A program made the translations under genes and the position numbers. A stretch of DNA of 64,000 bases from Gammaproteobacteria bacterium (GTDB lineage: Bacteria > Pseudomonadota > Gammaproteobacteria > Pseudomonadales > Pseudohongiellaceae): positions 124,001-188,000 of the forward strand of contig VMDC01000016.1 in the NCBI GenBank assembly GCA_008081045.1, read 5' to 3'. Below, piece after piece: positions 16,750-26,034 of the stretch; within the stretch, counting starts at the first letter, position 1; each line of letters begins with the position of its first letter. The notes below the pieces were generated by a model. The model was not told the origin of the DNA, made no database searches, and saw only the letters and a program-made list of their open reading frames with translations.

Positions 16750-17904
16750 TTATCCTGCGGCGCAGTATTTGAGAATAAGCTTTTGCAGAAGGCCGACAGT
16801 CGGTTCCAACAGATCCAGCGACAGATACTCATCGGGTTGATGTGCCTGATCAATACTACCGGGTCCCATAATGATGGTATCCATACCTAACTGCTGAAGA
16901 AAAGGCGCTTCTGTGCCGAAGGCCACCGATGTCCCGGCATGCCCGGTCAGGGCTTCTGCGGTTTTGAGCAGCTCACTGTTTTCCTGTGCAAAGAAGGCGG
17001 GCACACCGTTAAAGAGAATGGCGCGTTCAAACTGAATGCCAAGCGGGCCCACTCTGCGCTGCACGCGTTGGTCGATTTCTGCCCGCAGGTCGTCCATGTG
17101 CATGCCCGGCATGAGCCGCACATCAAACTGTAAATTGCAGTGGCCACATATTCTGTTGGGGTTGTCGCCGCCATGAATACTGCCCAAATTCAGGGTCGGG
17201 AAAGGGATGTCGAACAGCGGGTTTTGATAGTTGCGTTTCAGTTCTTCCCGATAACTTATCAGATCAGTAATCACGGCATGCATGGCTTCCATGGCATTGA
17301 TTCCAAGATCTGGATTTGATGAATGACCACTTTGCCCCAGCAAGCGAATTTCATCCATCATCATGCCCTTGTGCGCCATGACGGGAACCAGTCCGGTGGG
17401 CTCGCCGATTACGGCAGCCCTGGCTCTGGGCCTTCCGAGTTCGGCGAGGGTCCTCGCTCCATCCATCGAGGTTTCTTCGTCCGCGGTCGCCAGTATGATC
17501 AACGGCTGATCAAACCGCTCGATGTTCAAGCCTTCAACAGCGCTCATCACCAGGGGAAAGAAGCCTTTCATGTCGGTAATGCCGAGACCATAAAGCTTGT
17601 TGTCTTTTTCGGTCAACGCGAATGGATCGACAGACCACAGAGTCTGATCAAGAGGCACGGTATCGGTGTGCCCGGCGAGCACCAGCCCCCCCGGCCCTGT
17701 ACCTTTGGTGGCAATAAGATTGACCTTTCCGGGCTGGCTACAGGCAATGATCTCGCAGCTGAAGCCAAGATCAGCAAAGCGTTCGGCGAGATAATCAATG
17801 ACGGGAGAATTGCTCATGTCCAGATCATCAGAAGCAGAGCTGATGCTCGGGATGCCGACGATTTCGTCAAGACGATTGAGCAGCTGGGTTGCGCCGTTGA
17901 TCAT
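16750..17904 (-). CDS. argE: acetylornithine deacetylase
   Basis: A 384-residue M20-family metallohydrolase that frees ornithine from N-acetylornithine. Metal ligands and catalytic residues are visible: H79 and D81 in LAGHTDTVP, the D of GITDMKGFF, and the EE pair in ATADEETSMDG. The final histidine lies in the GPGSIDQAHQPDEYLS segment typical of ArgE. It sits 20 bases after phhB and five bases before argA in the same direction. ArgE rather than the related DapE is supported both by this C-terminal motif and by the argA neighbour. Confidence 0.9.
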   Translation of the reverse strand: MINGATQLLNRLDEIVGIPSISSASDDLDMSNSPVIDYLAERFADLGFSCEIIACSQPGKVNLIATKGTGPGGLVLAGHTDTVPLDQTLWSVDPFALTEKDNKLYGLGITDMKGFFPLVMSAVEGLNIERFDQPLIILATADEETSMDGARTLAELGRPRARAAVIGEPTGLVPVMAHKGMMMDEIRLLGQSGHSSNPDLGINAMEAMHAVITDLISYREELKRNYQNPLFDIPFPTLNLGSIHGGDNPNRICGHCNLQFDVRLMPGMHMDDLRAEIDQRVQRRVGPLGIQFERAILFNGVPAFFAQENSELLKTAEALTGHAGTSVAFGTEAPFLQQLGMDTIIMGPGSIDQAHQPDEYLSLDLLEPTVGLLQKLILKYCAAG

Positions 17905-17924
17905 GATAGTTGGGAATCCCGGGT

Positions 17925-18278
17925 TCAGGCCGGTGCAGACAGTTTGGCTATAAGGTCGGTCTTGGCTGCCATGATAAAGTCGTTGACGTGCAGACCGTTT
18001 ATTTTATGGGTCCACCAATAAACGGTGACTTTACCCCATTCGGTCTTGATGGTGGGATGATGGTCCTCGCGCTCCGCCAAACTGGCAACTTTGTAAGTAA
18101 AGCTGAAGGCGTCACTGAACTCGATAAAGTGAAACTCTCTGACCAGCTTTTCAACGCCATCGTGGAACTCCCGTTTCCAGGCAGGCACGCTCAGAGCCAA
18201 AGAATCGGCTTCCTCCTGCGTAACTACCGGGGCACCGAGCCCACAGGGTTCACAATTCCGTTTGTAAAGCTCTTTCAT
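17925..18278 (-). CDS. phhB: pterin-4a-carbinolamine dehydratase
   Basis: A 117-residue PhhB/PCD protein. The active-site motif EREDHHPTI, followed by YWWTHKINGLHVNDF, carries the conserved histidines of the family. The enzyme dehydrates the 4a-hydroxytetrahydropterin made by phenylalanine hydroxylase; no phhA is present here, so it may serve a hydroxylase encoded elsewhere or act on other pterins. It lies between hemW (67 bases upstream) and argE, in the same direction. Confidence 0.92.
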   Translation of the reverse strand: MKELYKRNCEPCGLGAPVVTQEEADSLALSVPAWKREFHDGVEKLVREFHFIEFSDAFSFTYKVASLAEREDHHPTIKTEWGKVTVYWWTHKINGLHVNDFIMAAKTDLIAKLSAPA

Positions 18279-18345
18279 CTCTGGTCACCCGAAATAACAT
18301 GCATAAACCACGATCGCCTTAACGGCACGCTAAGCCTGTGGCACC

Positions 18346-19500
18346 TTACTGCTCAATGAATTCTGAAATCAGGCTGTTTAACATACTGAATCCCCGAGCG
18401 GTTGTCCGCACTCTGTCATTCTTCTTGGTGAGCAAGCCTCGGTCGCACAGAGATTCTACCTGCTTTGCTATGTGGCTGAAACCGAGCCCTGTTCTGGCTT
18501 CGTACTCGTCGACGCAAAATCCCTCCACTAGCCGTAAACTGTTCAGTAAAAATTCAAGCGTTCTCTCTTCCGGTAAAACCGGATCAACTTCCGCAAGTCG
18601 CGATAACTCACTGGCGAGATAATGGGCAGGCTGCCTCTTTTTGCGAGTCCGTTTGATGAGACCCGTATCCGGATCGCTGAACTTACCATGGGCGCCTGCA
18701 CCGATTCCCAGATAGTCGCCAAACAACCAATAGTTGAGATTATGCTGAGACTGATATCCCGGTTGACTGTAGGCTGAGACTTCATAGCGCCGGAAACCAG
18801 CTTCACTGATGAGCTCGATCCCTGAATCCTGCATCTCTGCAAGAAGATCGTCCTCCGGTAAGGGCGGCGGCCGGGCATAGAATTCAGTGTTAGGCTCTAT
18901 GGTGAGTTGATACCAACTCAGATGGGTAGGCCCGAAGCTCAGAGCTTTTTTCAGATCTTCCAGTCCCTCTTCAATTGACTGGCCCGGCAGACCATGCATC
19001 AGATCCAGATTGAAGTTATCGAAGCCCGCGGCTAGAGCCAGTTCAATGGCTTTTTCGGCCTCGGGTCCGGAGTGAATTCTGCCAAGCTTGGCCAGATAAT
19101 CCGTGTGAAAACTCTGAATACCAATAGAGAGGCGATTGATTCCTGCTTGTCTGTAGCCACGAAACTTCTCAGCTTCGGCTGCGCCCGGATTAACCTCCAG
19201 AGTGATCTCCGCCCCGCGCTCGATACCGACTTTTTTCCGAATATGATCCAGCAGTTGTTCATAGGCACGCGCGCTGAACAGACTGGGCGTGCCTCCACCA
19301 ATAAAAACAGAATGAAATCCGCTGAAGTCAGCGAGCTTGAGTGAACTCAGGTCGGTGTCTAAATCCTGGCACAAAGCAGAGACGTATTCCTGCTCTGGTA
19401 ACTGGGAAGTGGCTGCGTGTGAATTAAAGTCGCAGTAGGGACACTTGCGTAGACACCAGGGAATATGGATGTACAGGCTTAAGGGCGGCTGTTCCAGCAT
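18346..19500 (-). CDS. hemW: HemW, radical SAM haem chaperone
   Basis: A 384-residue radical SAM protein. The iron-sulfur cluster motif is C16-x3-C20-x2-C23 in IPWCLRKCPYCDFNSH, and the SAM-binding GGGTPS, the EVNPG segment and the LSIGIQSF motif follow. HemW binds haem and has been shown to act as a haem chaperone; it resembles coproporphyrinogen dehydrogenase HemN but is not that enzyme. The start overlaps the end of rdgB by 22 bases, which fixes it in the yggS-to-hemW operon. Confidence 0.92.
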   Translation of the reverse strand: MLEQPPLSLYIHIPWCLRKCPYCDFNSHAATSQLPEQEYVSALCQDLDTDLSSLKLADFSGFHSVFIGGGTPSLFSARAYEQLLDHIRKKVGIERGAEITLEVNPGAAEAEKFRGYRQAGINRLSIGIQSFHTDYLAKLGRIHSGPEAEKAIELALAAGFDNFNLDLMHGLPGQSIEEGLEDLKKALSFGPTHLSWYQLTIEPNTEFYARPPPLPEDDLLAEMQDSGIELISEAGFRRYEVSAYSQPGYQSQHNLNYWLFGDYLGIGAGAHGKFSDPDTGLIKRTRKKRQPAHYLASELSRLAEVDPVLPEERTLEFLLNSLRLVEGFCVDEYEARTGLGFSHIAKQVESLCDRGLLTKKNDRVRTTARGFSMLNSLISEFIEQ

Positions 19501-20087
19501 TTCAGTAATTTCTGCAGCGCCTGGCCACGGTGACTGATTGCGTTTTTGATCTCGCCCGGAAGTTCAGCGGAGGCGCACTGATGGGTTGGCACGTAAAACA
19601 GCGGATCATAGCCAAAGCCGTTCGTTCCGCAAGCTTCGGTCAGAATACGCCCTTCCCAGGTACCCTGACAGATCAGCGGCACCGGATCAGTCGCATGTCG
19701 CAAATAGACAATGACGCATTGAAATCTGGCCGTGCGTTCTGCTTCTTCAACATGCTCAAGGGCTTTCAGGAGTTTTGCATTGTTTGCTTCATCAGCCCCA
19801 TCGCCGACGATTCCGGAATATCTGGCAGAGTAGATTCCGGGGTCACCGTTCAGCGCGTCTACTTCAATACCCGAATCGTCAGCAATACTGGGCAGCCCGG
19901 TTACCTCGCAGGCATGCCTTGCCTTGATAATTGCATTTTCGACGAAGCTCAACCCGGTCTCCTCTGCATCCGTCACACCGTATTCTGACTGCGGCAGCAA
20001 GGCTATATTTTCCTGATGCAGTATTTTTTGTAATTCTCTGAGCTTGCCTCTGTTACTGCTGGCCAGAACGACGCGGTCGGCTGCCAT
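19479..20087 (-). CDS. rdgB: dITP/XTP pyrophosphatase
   Basis: A 202-residue Ham1/RdgB protein that hydrolyses non-canonical purine nucleoside triphosphates to keep them out of DNA. Signatures are VLASSNRGKLRE at the N-terminus, the SIADDSGIEVDAL motif, and TNGFGYDPLF. The start was set at ATG 20087 because AGGAAG lies seven bases before it, only four bases separate it from the metW stop, and the protein then begins where the family does; an upstream start would add 11 unrelated residues. Confidence 0.93.
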   Translation of the reverse strand: MAADRVVLASSNRGKLRELQKILHQENIALLPQSEYGVTDAEETGLSFVENAIIKARHACEVTGLPSIADDSGIEVDALNGDPGIYSARYSGIVGDGADEANNAKLLKALEHVEEAERTARFQCVIVYLRHATDPVPLICQGTWEGRILTEACGTNGFGYDPLFYVPTHQCASAELPGEIKNAISHRGQALQKLLKCWNSRP

Positions 20088-20091
20088 GGGT

Positions 20092-20685
20092 CTACTTCCT
20101 GGTGATGTGATAGATTGCAATTTCGCCCAGAAAGTTGGGCCAGGCCTTCATGGCCCAGCTACCCTGATGTCTGGAGTCCACCACGGTTCTTGTGAGGATT
20201 TTAATCTGACTGTCGTGGCACAGGGCGTCGAAGTCCTTCACCGTGCAAAAGTGAATATTTGGTGTCTCATACCACTGATGCGGCATGAATTTGCTGACCG
20301 GCATCCGACCCTTGAGCGCCAGATCAAGTCGGCTCTTCCAATTGCCGAAATTGGGGAAGGTGACTATCCCGTACTGGCCAACCCGAAGCATTTCATCCAG
20401 CAGATCGTGAGGTTTGCTGAGCGCCTGCAGAGTTTGGGTGAGAAGCACAGTGTCAAAGCTGTTTGACTGGAAATTGCCCAGACCTTCATCCATGTTCTGT
20501 TCGATGACATTCACACCGCTGGCAATACACTTTTCTATATTGCCGGCATCAATTTCCAGCCCGATAGAGGAGACCTTCTTGGCGGCGTTCAGATAGGTGA
20601 GCAGGCTGCCGTCACCGCAACCAAGGTCCAGCACCCGGCTACCGGGTTCAATCCACTGCTGAATAATCTCCAGATCAGGTCGCAC
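20092..20685 (-). CDS. metW: MetW methyltransferase-like protein
   Basis: A 197-residue class I SAM-dependent methyltransferase-like protein. It begins [12 protein letters not shown], matching MetW starts, and has the SAM-binding motif [12 protein letters not shown], followed by [11 protein letters not shown] and the [13 protein letters not shown] segment of the family. The start is GTG at 20685, with GGAG ten bases upstream, overlapping the metX stop by 11 bases. MetW acts with MetX in methionine synthesis from homoserine in many proteobacteria; its exact role is not settled. Confidence 0.9.
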   Translation of the reverse strand: MRPDLEIIQQWIEPGSRVLDLGCGDGSLLTYLNAAKKVSSIGLEIDAGNIEKCIASGVNVIEQNMDEGLGNFQSNSFDTVLLTQTLQALSKPHDLLDEMLRVGQYGIVTFPNFGNWKSRLDLALKGRMPVSKFMPHQWYETPNIHFCTVKDFDALCHDSQIKILTRTVVDSRHQGSWAMKAWPNFLGEIAIYHITRK

Positions 20686-21874
20686 GCTCGACAATCTCCG
20701 TGTGTGCACGCATCAGGTAGGCCTTGAGTGCATTAATGTATCTGGGTATCGGCAAGAGAAATGCGTCATGCCCCTGATCAGCTTCGACTTCCAGATAGCT
20801 CACTTCCTTGCCTGCTTTAAGCAGATCGTTAACGATCTCCCGCGAGCGCTCCGGTGGAAACCGCCAGTCTGTGCTGAAAGAGATGACCAGAAACTTGCAG
20901 GTTGCCTGTTGGAGGGCTGCGCTGAAGTCCCCGTCGAAATCCACGGACGGGTCAAAATAATCGAGTGCCTTTGTCATCAGCAAATAGGTATTGGCATCAA
21001 AATTTTCGGAAAACCGTTCCCCCTGATAGTGCAGATAACTTTCTACCTGAAAGTCTACATTGAAACCAAAGCTCAGCTTGCCGCTGCGCAGGTCTCGGCC
21101 AAAGTTTGAGGTGCTCGATTCTATGCCGGTGTCAGCCCGTCCGAATTTTTCCCTCATTGCAGAGTCGGAGAGGTAGGTTATGTGGCCTACCATGCGGGCC
21201 AGCATCAGCCCCAGCTTCGGATAGGTATTCGCTTCAAGGTAGTGCCCATCGTGGAAATTGGGGTCATTAATAATCGAGTGTCTGGCTACTTCGTTAAAGG
21301 CAATGTTTTGAGCGGATAATTTCGGTGCTGCTGCAATACAGACAGCATGACGCAATCTTTCGGGATAACTGATAGCCCAACGCAGGACCTGCATGCCTCC
21401 GAGACTGCCACCAACCACCGCAGCCCATTGCTCAATGCCGAGGCGATCGGACAGCATGACCTGACTCTTCACCCAGTCCCGGACAGTGACGACAGGAAAG
21501 TCTGGCCCGTAAATCTTCCCGGTTTCCGGATTCAGGGACGTCGGTCCACTGCTCCCGGCGCACCCGCCGAGATTATTCAGCGCGACGACGAAAAAAATAT
21601 TCGTATCGATGGCCTTGCCCGGACCGATACAATGATCCCACCAACCCGGTTTTGCATCGCTCTCGCTGTGGAAACCGGCCGCATGATGATCGCCACTCAA
21701 TGCATGGCAGATAAGGATCGCGTTACTTCTGTCCTGATTGAGCTCGCCATAGGTTTCAATCATCAAGTCGAAACCTGAGAGTGTCTTACCGCTGCGCAGA
21801 GCCAGATCCTCGTCAAAATGGATACATTTTGGGGATACGATTCCGACCGAGTCTGTTTTGAGTTCTTCAGGCAT
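20675..21874 (-). CDS. metX: homoserine O-acyltransferase
   Basis: A 399-residue alpha/beta hydrolase-fold enzyme that acylates homoserine as the first committed step to methionine. The nucleophile is S157 in GGSLGGMQ; the acid and base are in [11 protein letters not shown] and [24 protein letters not shown] is the substrate-site segment of the family. Acetyl-CoA or succinyl-CoA use cannot be told from family membership; MetX proteins paired with MetW in Pseudomonas use succinyl-CoA. ATG at 21874 was chosen over the TTG two codons upstream. It forms an overlapping pair with metW. Confidence 0.93.
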   Translation of the reverse strand: MPEELKTDSVGIVSPKCIHFDEDLALRSGKTLSGFDLMIETYGELNQDRSNAILICHALSGDHHAAGFHSESDAKPGWWDHCIGPGKAIDTNIFFVVALNNLGGCAGSSGPTSLNPETGKIYGPDFPVVTVRDWVKSQVMLSDRLGIEQWAAVVGGSLGGMQVLRWAISYPERLRHAVCIAAAPKLSAQNIAFNEVARHSIINDPNFHDGHYLEANTYPKLGLMLARMVGHITYLSDSAMREKFGRADTGIESSTSNFGRDLRSGKLSFGFNVDFQVESYLHYQGERFSENFDANTYLLMTKALDYFDPSVDFDGDFSAALQQATCKFLVISFSTDWRFPPERSREIVNDLLKAGKEVSYLEVEADQGHDAFLLPIPRYINALKAYLMRAHTEIVERAT

Positions 21875-21932
21875 GATCAAGATTCACGGGCAGGAGAAGT
21901 TTTCGTCGCGGTCATTCGCCGGCCAACAGGGT

Positions 21933-22532
21933 TTAGATGCCAATGACGACCGCAGCAATCTGCTCACTGATTCCAAAAGTCTGTATGAGTAAATTCTGTA
22001 TGAGACCGATAACGATAAAGATAAAGATCGGAGAGAAATCCAGTCCGCCCATTGGCGGGATTACCCTTCTTATGGGTCCCATGACAGGCTCTGTAAGCTG
22101 CCAGATCAGATGTAAGATTGGATGCGGGTTCATGTTCCCGGAGAACATCATGACAAATGACATGATGATTGATCCGATGATCGCGTAGTAATAGATGTTC
22201 ACGATAAAGTAGGTAACACCCACCACTGCCCACGTAATGATAAAGCCTAAAGAGGGGATACTGCCTCCGTACAGCAGAATCATTACACATATTGCCAGCG
22301 CTTCTACTACGACGGCGAGGATAAGACTGCTGAAATCGATACCTCGGTAACCGGGGATGAAGCTTCGGAAAATTCTCACCATCGGGTCAGTAAGTCTGAC
22401 CACAGCCTGAGAGACTGGGTTATAAAAATCTGCGCGGGCGATCTGCAACAGAAACCTGAGCAATACTGCCAGCAAATAAATGCCACCGATTGCATTCACC
22501 AATAGGGCGGCAGAACTTCCAAATACTCCCAT
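21933..22532 (-). CDS. yggT: YggT family membrane protein
   Basis: A 199-residue inner-membrane protein built from two YggT repeats, each with two hydrophobic segments separated by a short loop holding the family pattern NPVSQAVVRLTDPMVRIFR in the first and HPILHLIWQLTEPVMGPIR in the second. Between the repeats is a further hydrophobic region. YggT has been tied to osmotic stress and membrane-protein quality in E. coli but its biochemical role is unknown. It lies 36 bases after proC and 58 bases before metX, the standard order. Confidence 0.9.
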   Translation of the reverse strand: MGVFGSSAALLVNAIGGIYLLAVLLRFLLQIARADFYNPVSQAVVRLTDPMVRIFRSFIPGYRGIDFSSLILAVVVEALAICVMILLYGGSIPSLGFIITWAVVGVTYFIVNIYYYAIIGSIIMSFVMMFSGNMNPHPILHLIWQLTEPVMGPIRRVIPPMGGLDFSPIFIFIVIGLIQNLLIQTFGISEQIAAVVIGI

Positions 22533-22568
22533 AAGCTTGTCTCTTTCTCTGTAACCGGTCTGATTGAC

Positions 22569-23375
22569 TCAGCTTTGTGCAAGTTGTTTCGAGCGATCGC
22601 AAGCAGCGCGCAAGGCTTTTCGCACCAATTCACGCAAACCGCCAGACTCGAACTGAAGAATCGCCTGCTCTGTCGTGCCACCGGGCGAAGTCACTTTCCG
22701 CCGGAGTTCGCTGACGGAGTCACCGCTGCTGTTGGCCAGTTCACATGCGCCAATCGCCGTTTGCATACACAATATTCTGGCGGTGTCTGCCGGCAGGCCC
22801 ATTGCTTCCGCTGCTTCCTGCATCGCTTCTATGAACAAAAAGTAGTAGGCCGGGCCGCTGCCAGAGACCGCAGTCACTGCATCAATGGCTTGTTCAGTCT
22901 CCACCCAGACGGTAATGCCGACCGCCGCCATCAAATCACTGGCCAATGCTTTCTGGCTTTCGCTGGTGTTTGCATTGGCGATCAGTCCTGACATGCCCTT
23001 GCCGATCAGGGCCGGAGTATTTGGCATGCATCGTACAATCGCTGTATCGCTGCCCAACCAGGATTCCAATCTCGCCAGTGGAATGCCGGCAGCAACAGAC
23101 ACCACGAGCTGACTTGGGGAACAAAGATCGATTTCCTGACACAGCTCACCCAGAACCTGGGGTTTGACCGCCAGCACAATAATGTCTGCAGCATTCACCA
23201 GTTCCTGATTGGAAGCGATCCGGATGCCGTTTTCTCGTCTCAAATGTTCGGTCTTTGAGCTGTCAATGTCTGAGGCAAGGATTAAGCCCGGCTCCATGCC
23301 CTGAGAGAGCAAGCCATTGATCAGGCTGCTGGCCATGTTGCCTGCGCCGATGAATCCGATGCAAAGGTTTTTCAC
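22569..23375 (-). CDS. proC: pyrroline-5-carboxylate reductase
   Basis: A 268-residue enzyme that reduces pyrroline-5-carboxylate to proline with NAD(P)H. The Rossmann motif GFIGAGNMA is at the N-terminus (7-15), and the C-terminal signature SPGGTTEQAI and the VSGSGPAYYFLFIEAM helix are intact. The frame is open 44 codons further upstream, but that part overlaps the end of yggS and resembles nothing; the GTG at 23375 puts the Rossmann motif where it belongs. It lies 97 bases after yggS. Confidence 0.93.
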   Translation of the reverse strand: MKNLCIGFIGAGNMASSLINGLLSQGMEPGLILASDIDSSKTEHLRRENGIRIASNQELVNAADIIVLAVKPQVLGELCQEIDLCSPSQLVVSVAAGIPLARLESWLGSDTAIVRCMPNTPALIGKGMSGLIANANTSESQKALASDLMAAVGITVWVETEQAIDAVTAVSGSGPAYYFLFIEAMQEAAEAMGLPADTARILCMQTAIGACELANSSGDSVSELRRKVTSPGGTTEQAILQFESGGLRELVRKALRAACDRSKQLAQS

Positions 23376-23472
23376 TGTCAATCTCAACTGGGTTAAATGC
23401 TGCGCAAGAGCGTAAATTCTAGCGTATTCAGCCTGGCAAGGATAATCCTGAGCGGGTGAAAGCGCTGGCGAC

Positions 23473-24162
23473 CTATGCCGGCCTTGGCCCGAACAGAGCG
23501 GTGCCAAGGCGTATCATGGTAGAACCCTGTAAGATTGCTGGGCCGTAGTCATTCGACATGCCCATTGAGAGGGTGTCCATGCTGGGGTGTTTAGACTTCA
23601 GTGCATCAAAGAGGCGCGACAAGGCCCTGAAATTTTCCCGCTGCACATCTGTGTCATCTGTCGGCGCAGGTATTGCCATGAACCCCCGCAAACGAATGTT
23701 TTCAAGACTGTCAGTCAGCGCACAGAGGTCCGCTACCTGTGCCGTAGTGGTGCCAGATTTCGTATCTTCCCCGGATAAATTGATCTGGATACAGACGTTA
23801 AGCGGCTTAAGATGCGGGGGCCGCTGTTCGCTCAGGCGTCTGGCTATTTTGCTTCGATCCACACTGTGCACCCAGTCGAAATTTTCCGAAATTCCCCGTG
23901 TTTTGTTGGACTGGATGGGTCCGATAAAGTGCCAGATGAGCTTGGGCAGATCTTCAAGTTGTTGCTGTTTCTCGATGGCTTCCTGAAGGTAGTTCTCGCC
24001 GAAGTCTCGAAGCCCTGCTGCTGCCGCTTCACGAATTTTAGCGACAGGTTGGCGCTTGCTCACAGCAAGCAGGGTCACGCTGCCCCGCGGTCGGCCGCTT
24101 TGCTGCTCAAGCTCCGCTATCTGTTCCTGAGCGGTGTGAATCTTGTCTGTTACACCGTTCAT
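23473..24162 (-). CDS. yggS: PLP homeostasis protein
   Basis: A 229-residue PLP-binding protein of the YggS/PROSC family, a TIM barrel without known catalysis that buffers pyridoxal phosphate and amino-acid pools. K36 in LLAVSKRQP is the PLP Schiff-base lysine, and FGENYLQEA, HFIGPIQSNKTR and LSMGMSNDYGPAI are the family blocks. ATG at 24162 (MNGVTDKI) was preferred to the GTG eight codons upstream. It is the first gene of the minus-strand run ending in hemW and is divergent from pilT. Confidence 0.93.
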   Translation of the reverse strand: MNGVTDKIHTAQEQIAELEQQSGRPRGSVTLLAVSKRQPVAKIREAAAAGLRDFGENYLQEAIEKQQQLEDLPKLIWHFIGPIQSNKTRGISENFDWVHSVDRSKIARRLSEQRPPHLKPLNVCIQINLSGEDTKSGTTTAQVADLCALTDSLENIRLRGFMAIPAPTDDTDVQRENFRALSRLFDALKSKHPSMDTLSMGMSNDYGPAILQGSTMIRLGTALFGPRPA

Positions 24163-24409
24163 GAGTTCACCGGTAATTCGAATCACAGGCTATGGGATAT
24201 TCGCTAAAGGGGGGGGGTACTATAGGTCAAGGGCTACGCTTTGGCCAGATACTAAAAACAAGCGGTCACCCAGCGCTGCCGGTTGCTGGGCGGCGCAGCA
24301 CCCGTTGCGATTGTCATGATTGCTACTGTTTGGACTTGGTCAGGATTGAGTTGCAGGCTGTCTCATCAGCTCTAATTCATCGATAAATCTTGCGAAAAAG
24401 GGAAGGCTC

Positions 24410-25444
24410 ATGGACATAACAGAATTGCTTGGATTCAGTGTGAAGCAGGGTGCTTCCGACTTACATATTACGGCGGGTATGCCGCCACTCATTCGAGTGG
24501 ATGGAGACATTCGTCGTATCAATGTGCCGGAGATGGACCACAAGCAGGTTCATTCTCTCATTTATGAAATCATGAATGATAAGCAGAGAAAGGATTATGA
24601 AGAATTCCTGGAGACTGACTTTTCGTTTGAGGTTCCCAGCCTGGCGCGTTTCCGTGTTAACGCCTTCGTCCAGAACCGGGGTGCAGCCGCTGTATTTCGT
24701 ACGATCCCTTCCAAAGTGCTTACCATGGAGCAACTTGGTATGGGGGATATTTTTCGTCAGATTGCGGAAGTCCCGCGTGGGCTGGTTGCGGTAACAGGGC
24801 CTACCGGCTCTGGTAAGAGCACGACCCTCGCTGCCATGATGGATTACATCAACGACACAAAATACGAACACATTCTGACCATTGAGGATCCGATCGAATT
24901 CGTCCACCAGAGCAAGAAATGTTTGGTGAATCAGCGCGAAGTGCACCGGGATACGCATGGCTTTAATGAAGCGCTTCGTTCGGCTTTGAGAGAAGACCCC
25001 GATATCATTCTGGTGGGCGAATTGAGAGATTTGGAAACGATTCGCCTCGCTCTCACTGCGGCGGAGACGGGCCATCTGGTCTTTGGCACGCTGCATACCA
25101 CTTCCGCTGCCAAGACCATTGACCGAATTATCGACGTTTTCCCCGCGGCGGAGAAAGATATGGTTCGATCCATGCTGTCTGAGTCGCTGCAGGCGGTGAT
25201 TTCGCAAACCCTGCTGAAAAAACCCGGCGGTGGCCGTGTGGCTGCCCATGAAATCATGATCGGCACACCGGCGATTCGAAATCTTATCCGTGAAGACAAG
25301 GTTGCGCAGATGTATTCTGCCATTCAGACGGGCGCGGGCGTGGGCATGCAAACACTCGACCAATGCCTGAAAGATCTGCTGGCGAAAGGTTTGGTTACCA
25401 GAGAAGATGCCCGCTCGAAAGCGAAAATGCCGGAAAGCTTCTAA
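24410..25444 (+). CDS. pilT: type IV pilus retraction ATPase PilT
   Basis: A 344-residue hexameric ATPase that depolymerises the type IV pilus at the inner membrane. The N-terminal PAS-like domain is followed by Walker A GPTGSGKST (130-138), the Asp box and Walker B region EDPDIILVGELRD, the His box GHLVFGTLHT, and the PilT-specific AIRNLIRE motif near the C-terminus that is needed for retraction. It is divergent from yggS as in Pseudomonas. The usual partner pilU does not follow; instead the next gene is convergent. Confidence 0.96.
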   Translation: MDITELLGFSVKQGASDLHITAGMPPLIRVDGDIRRINVPEMDHKQVHSLIYEIMNDKQRKDYEEFLETDFSFEVPSLARFRVNAFVQNRGAAAVFRTIPSKVLTMEQLGMGDIFRQIAEVPRGLVAVTGPTGSGKSTTLAAMMDYINDTKYEHILTIEDPIEFVHQSKKCLVNQREVHRDTHGFNEALRSALREDPDIILVGELRDLETIRLALTAAETGHLVFGTLHTTSAAKTIDRIIDVFPAAEKDMVRSMLSESLQAVISQTLLKKPGGGRVAAHEIMIGTPAIRNLIREDKVAQMYSAIQTGAGVGMQTLDQCLKDLLAKGLVTREDARSKAKMPESF

Positions 25445-25459
25445 TCTGCTTGCTTAGTC

Positions 25460-25485
25460 GACTGGCCCGGCGTGTCCGGGCAGTC
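25460..25485. terminator. hairpin between pilT and ruvX
   Basis: GACTGGCCCGG (25460-25470) pairs with CCGGGCAGTC (25476-25485), ten pairs with one bulged G and a five-base loop, 15 bases after the pilT stop. No T tract follows on either strand, so it may act as a weak or bidirectional terminator, or as a 3'-end stabiliser between two convergent genes. Confidence 0.4.
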
Positions 25486-25558
25486 GTCAGTCTGTGCCGG
25501 AGCCGGGAGCAGGTGTGATCGGTATCCCGGCGAAATCAGCTGCCGGATTTGGCTGGGC

Positions 25559-26026
25559 TTATTCGGCTTCCCGCTGTGACTGGGAGAGAGCAGAAAACCA
25601 GTTTTCGAGAATGATCTGCGCTGCGACATCATCGATCCCTGCCTTTTTAGTCAACTTCCCGGTCTCTTCGAATATCTGTTCGATGGCAGCTTTGGAAGAC
25701 AGTCTTTCATCCATGCCATAGCAGGGAAGATGAAACCTCCCGTGTAGCCGATTGGCAAATTTTACTGATCGAATCAACAGCTCGCTTTCAGTGCCGTCAA
25801 GATTGTAGGGTAGCCCGATGACAAGGGCGTCGGGTTTCCAGTCCTTTATCAACTGAGCAACTTGATCCCAGTCAGGTATGCCATCTTTTGCCTTGAGTAC
25901 GCAGACTGCTCGCACGGTGCCGGTCAGGCTCTGGCCGAATGCAACGCCAATACGCTGGGTTCCGAAGTCGAATGCAAGTGCGGCAAAGGGGGCGCTTGGA
26001 GAGTCAGGGAAAGTCTTGAGTGACAT
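25559..26026 (-). CDS. ruvX: Holliday junction resolvase-like RuvX (YqgF)
   Basis: A 155-residue RNase H-fold protein. It has the first catalytic aspartate in LAFDFGTQRIGVA, the GLPYNLDGTE segment, the DERLSSKAA motif and the DDVAAQIIL end motif of YqgF. The family is linked to 16S rRNA 5'-end maturation and proposed as a Holliday junction resolvase. ATG at 26026 follows the yqgE stop by eight bases and gives the usual length; an upstream ATG would overlap yqgE by 31 bases. Confidence 0.9.
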   Translation of the reverse strand: MSLKTFPDSPSAPFAALAFDFGTQRIGVAFGQSLTGTVRAVCVLKAKDGIPDWDQVAQLIKDWKPDALVIGLPYNLDGTESELLIRSVKFANRLHGRFHLPCYGMDERLSSKAAIEQIFEETGKLTKKAGIDDVAAQIILENWFSALSQSQREAE

Positions 26027-26034
26027 CAGTGTTT

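Noticed and set aside
16040-16840. A 266-codon plus-strand frame
   Set aside because: Antisense to argA, whose kinase and acetyltransferase motifs are intact; no recognisable protein.
21875-21932. A SAM or other methionine riboswitch before metX
   Set aside because: The gap between yggT and metX is only 58 bases and has no recognisable aptamer; metX is internal to an operon.
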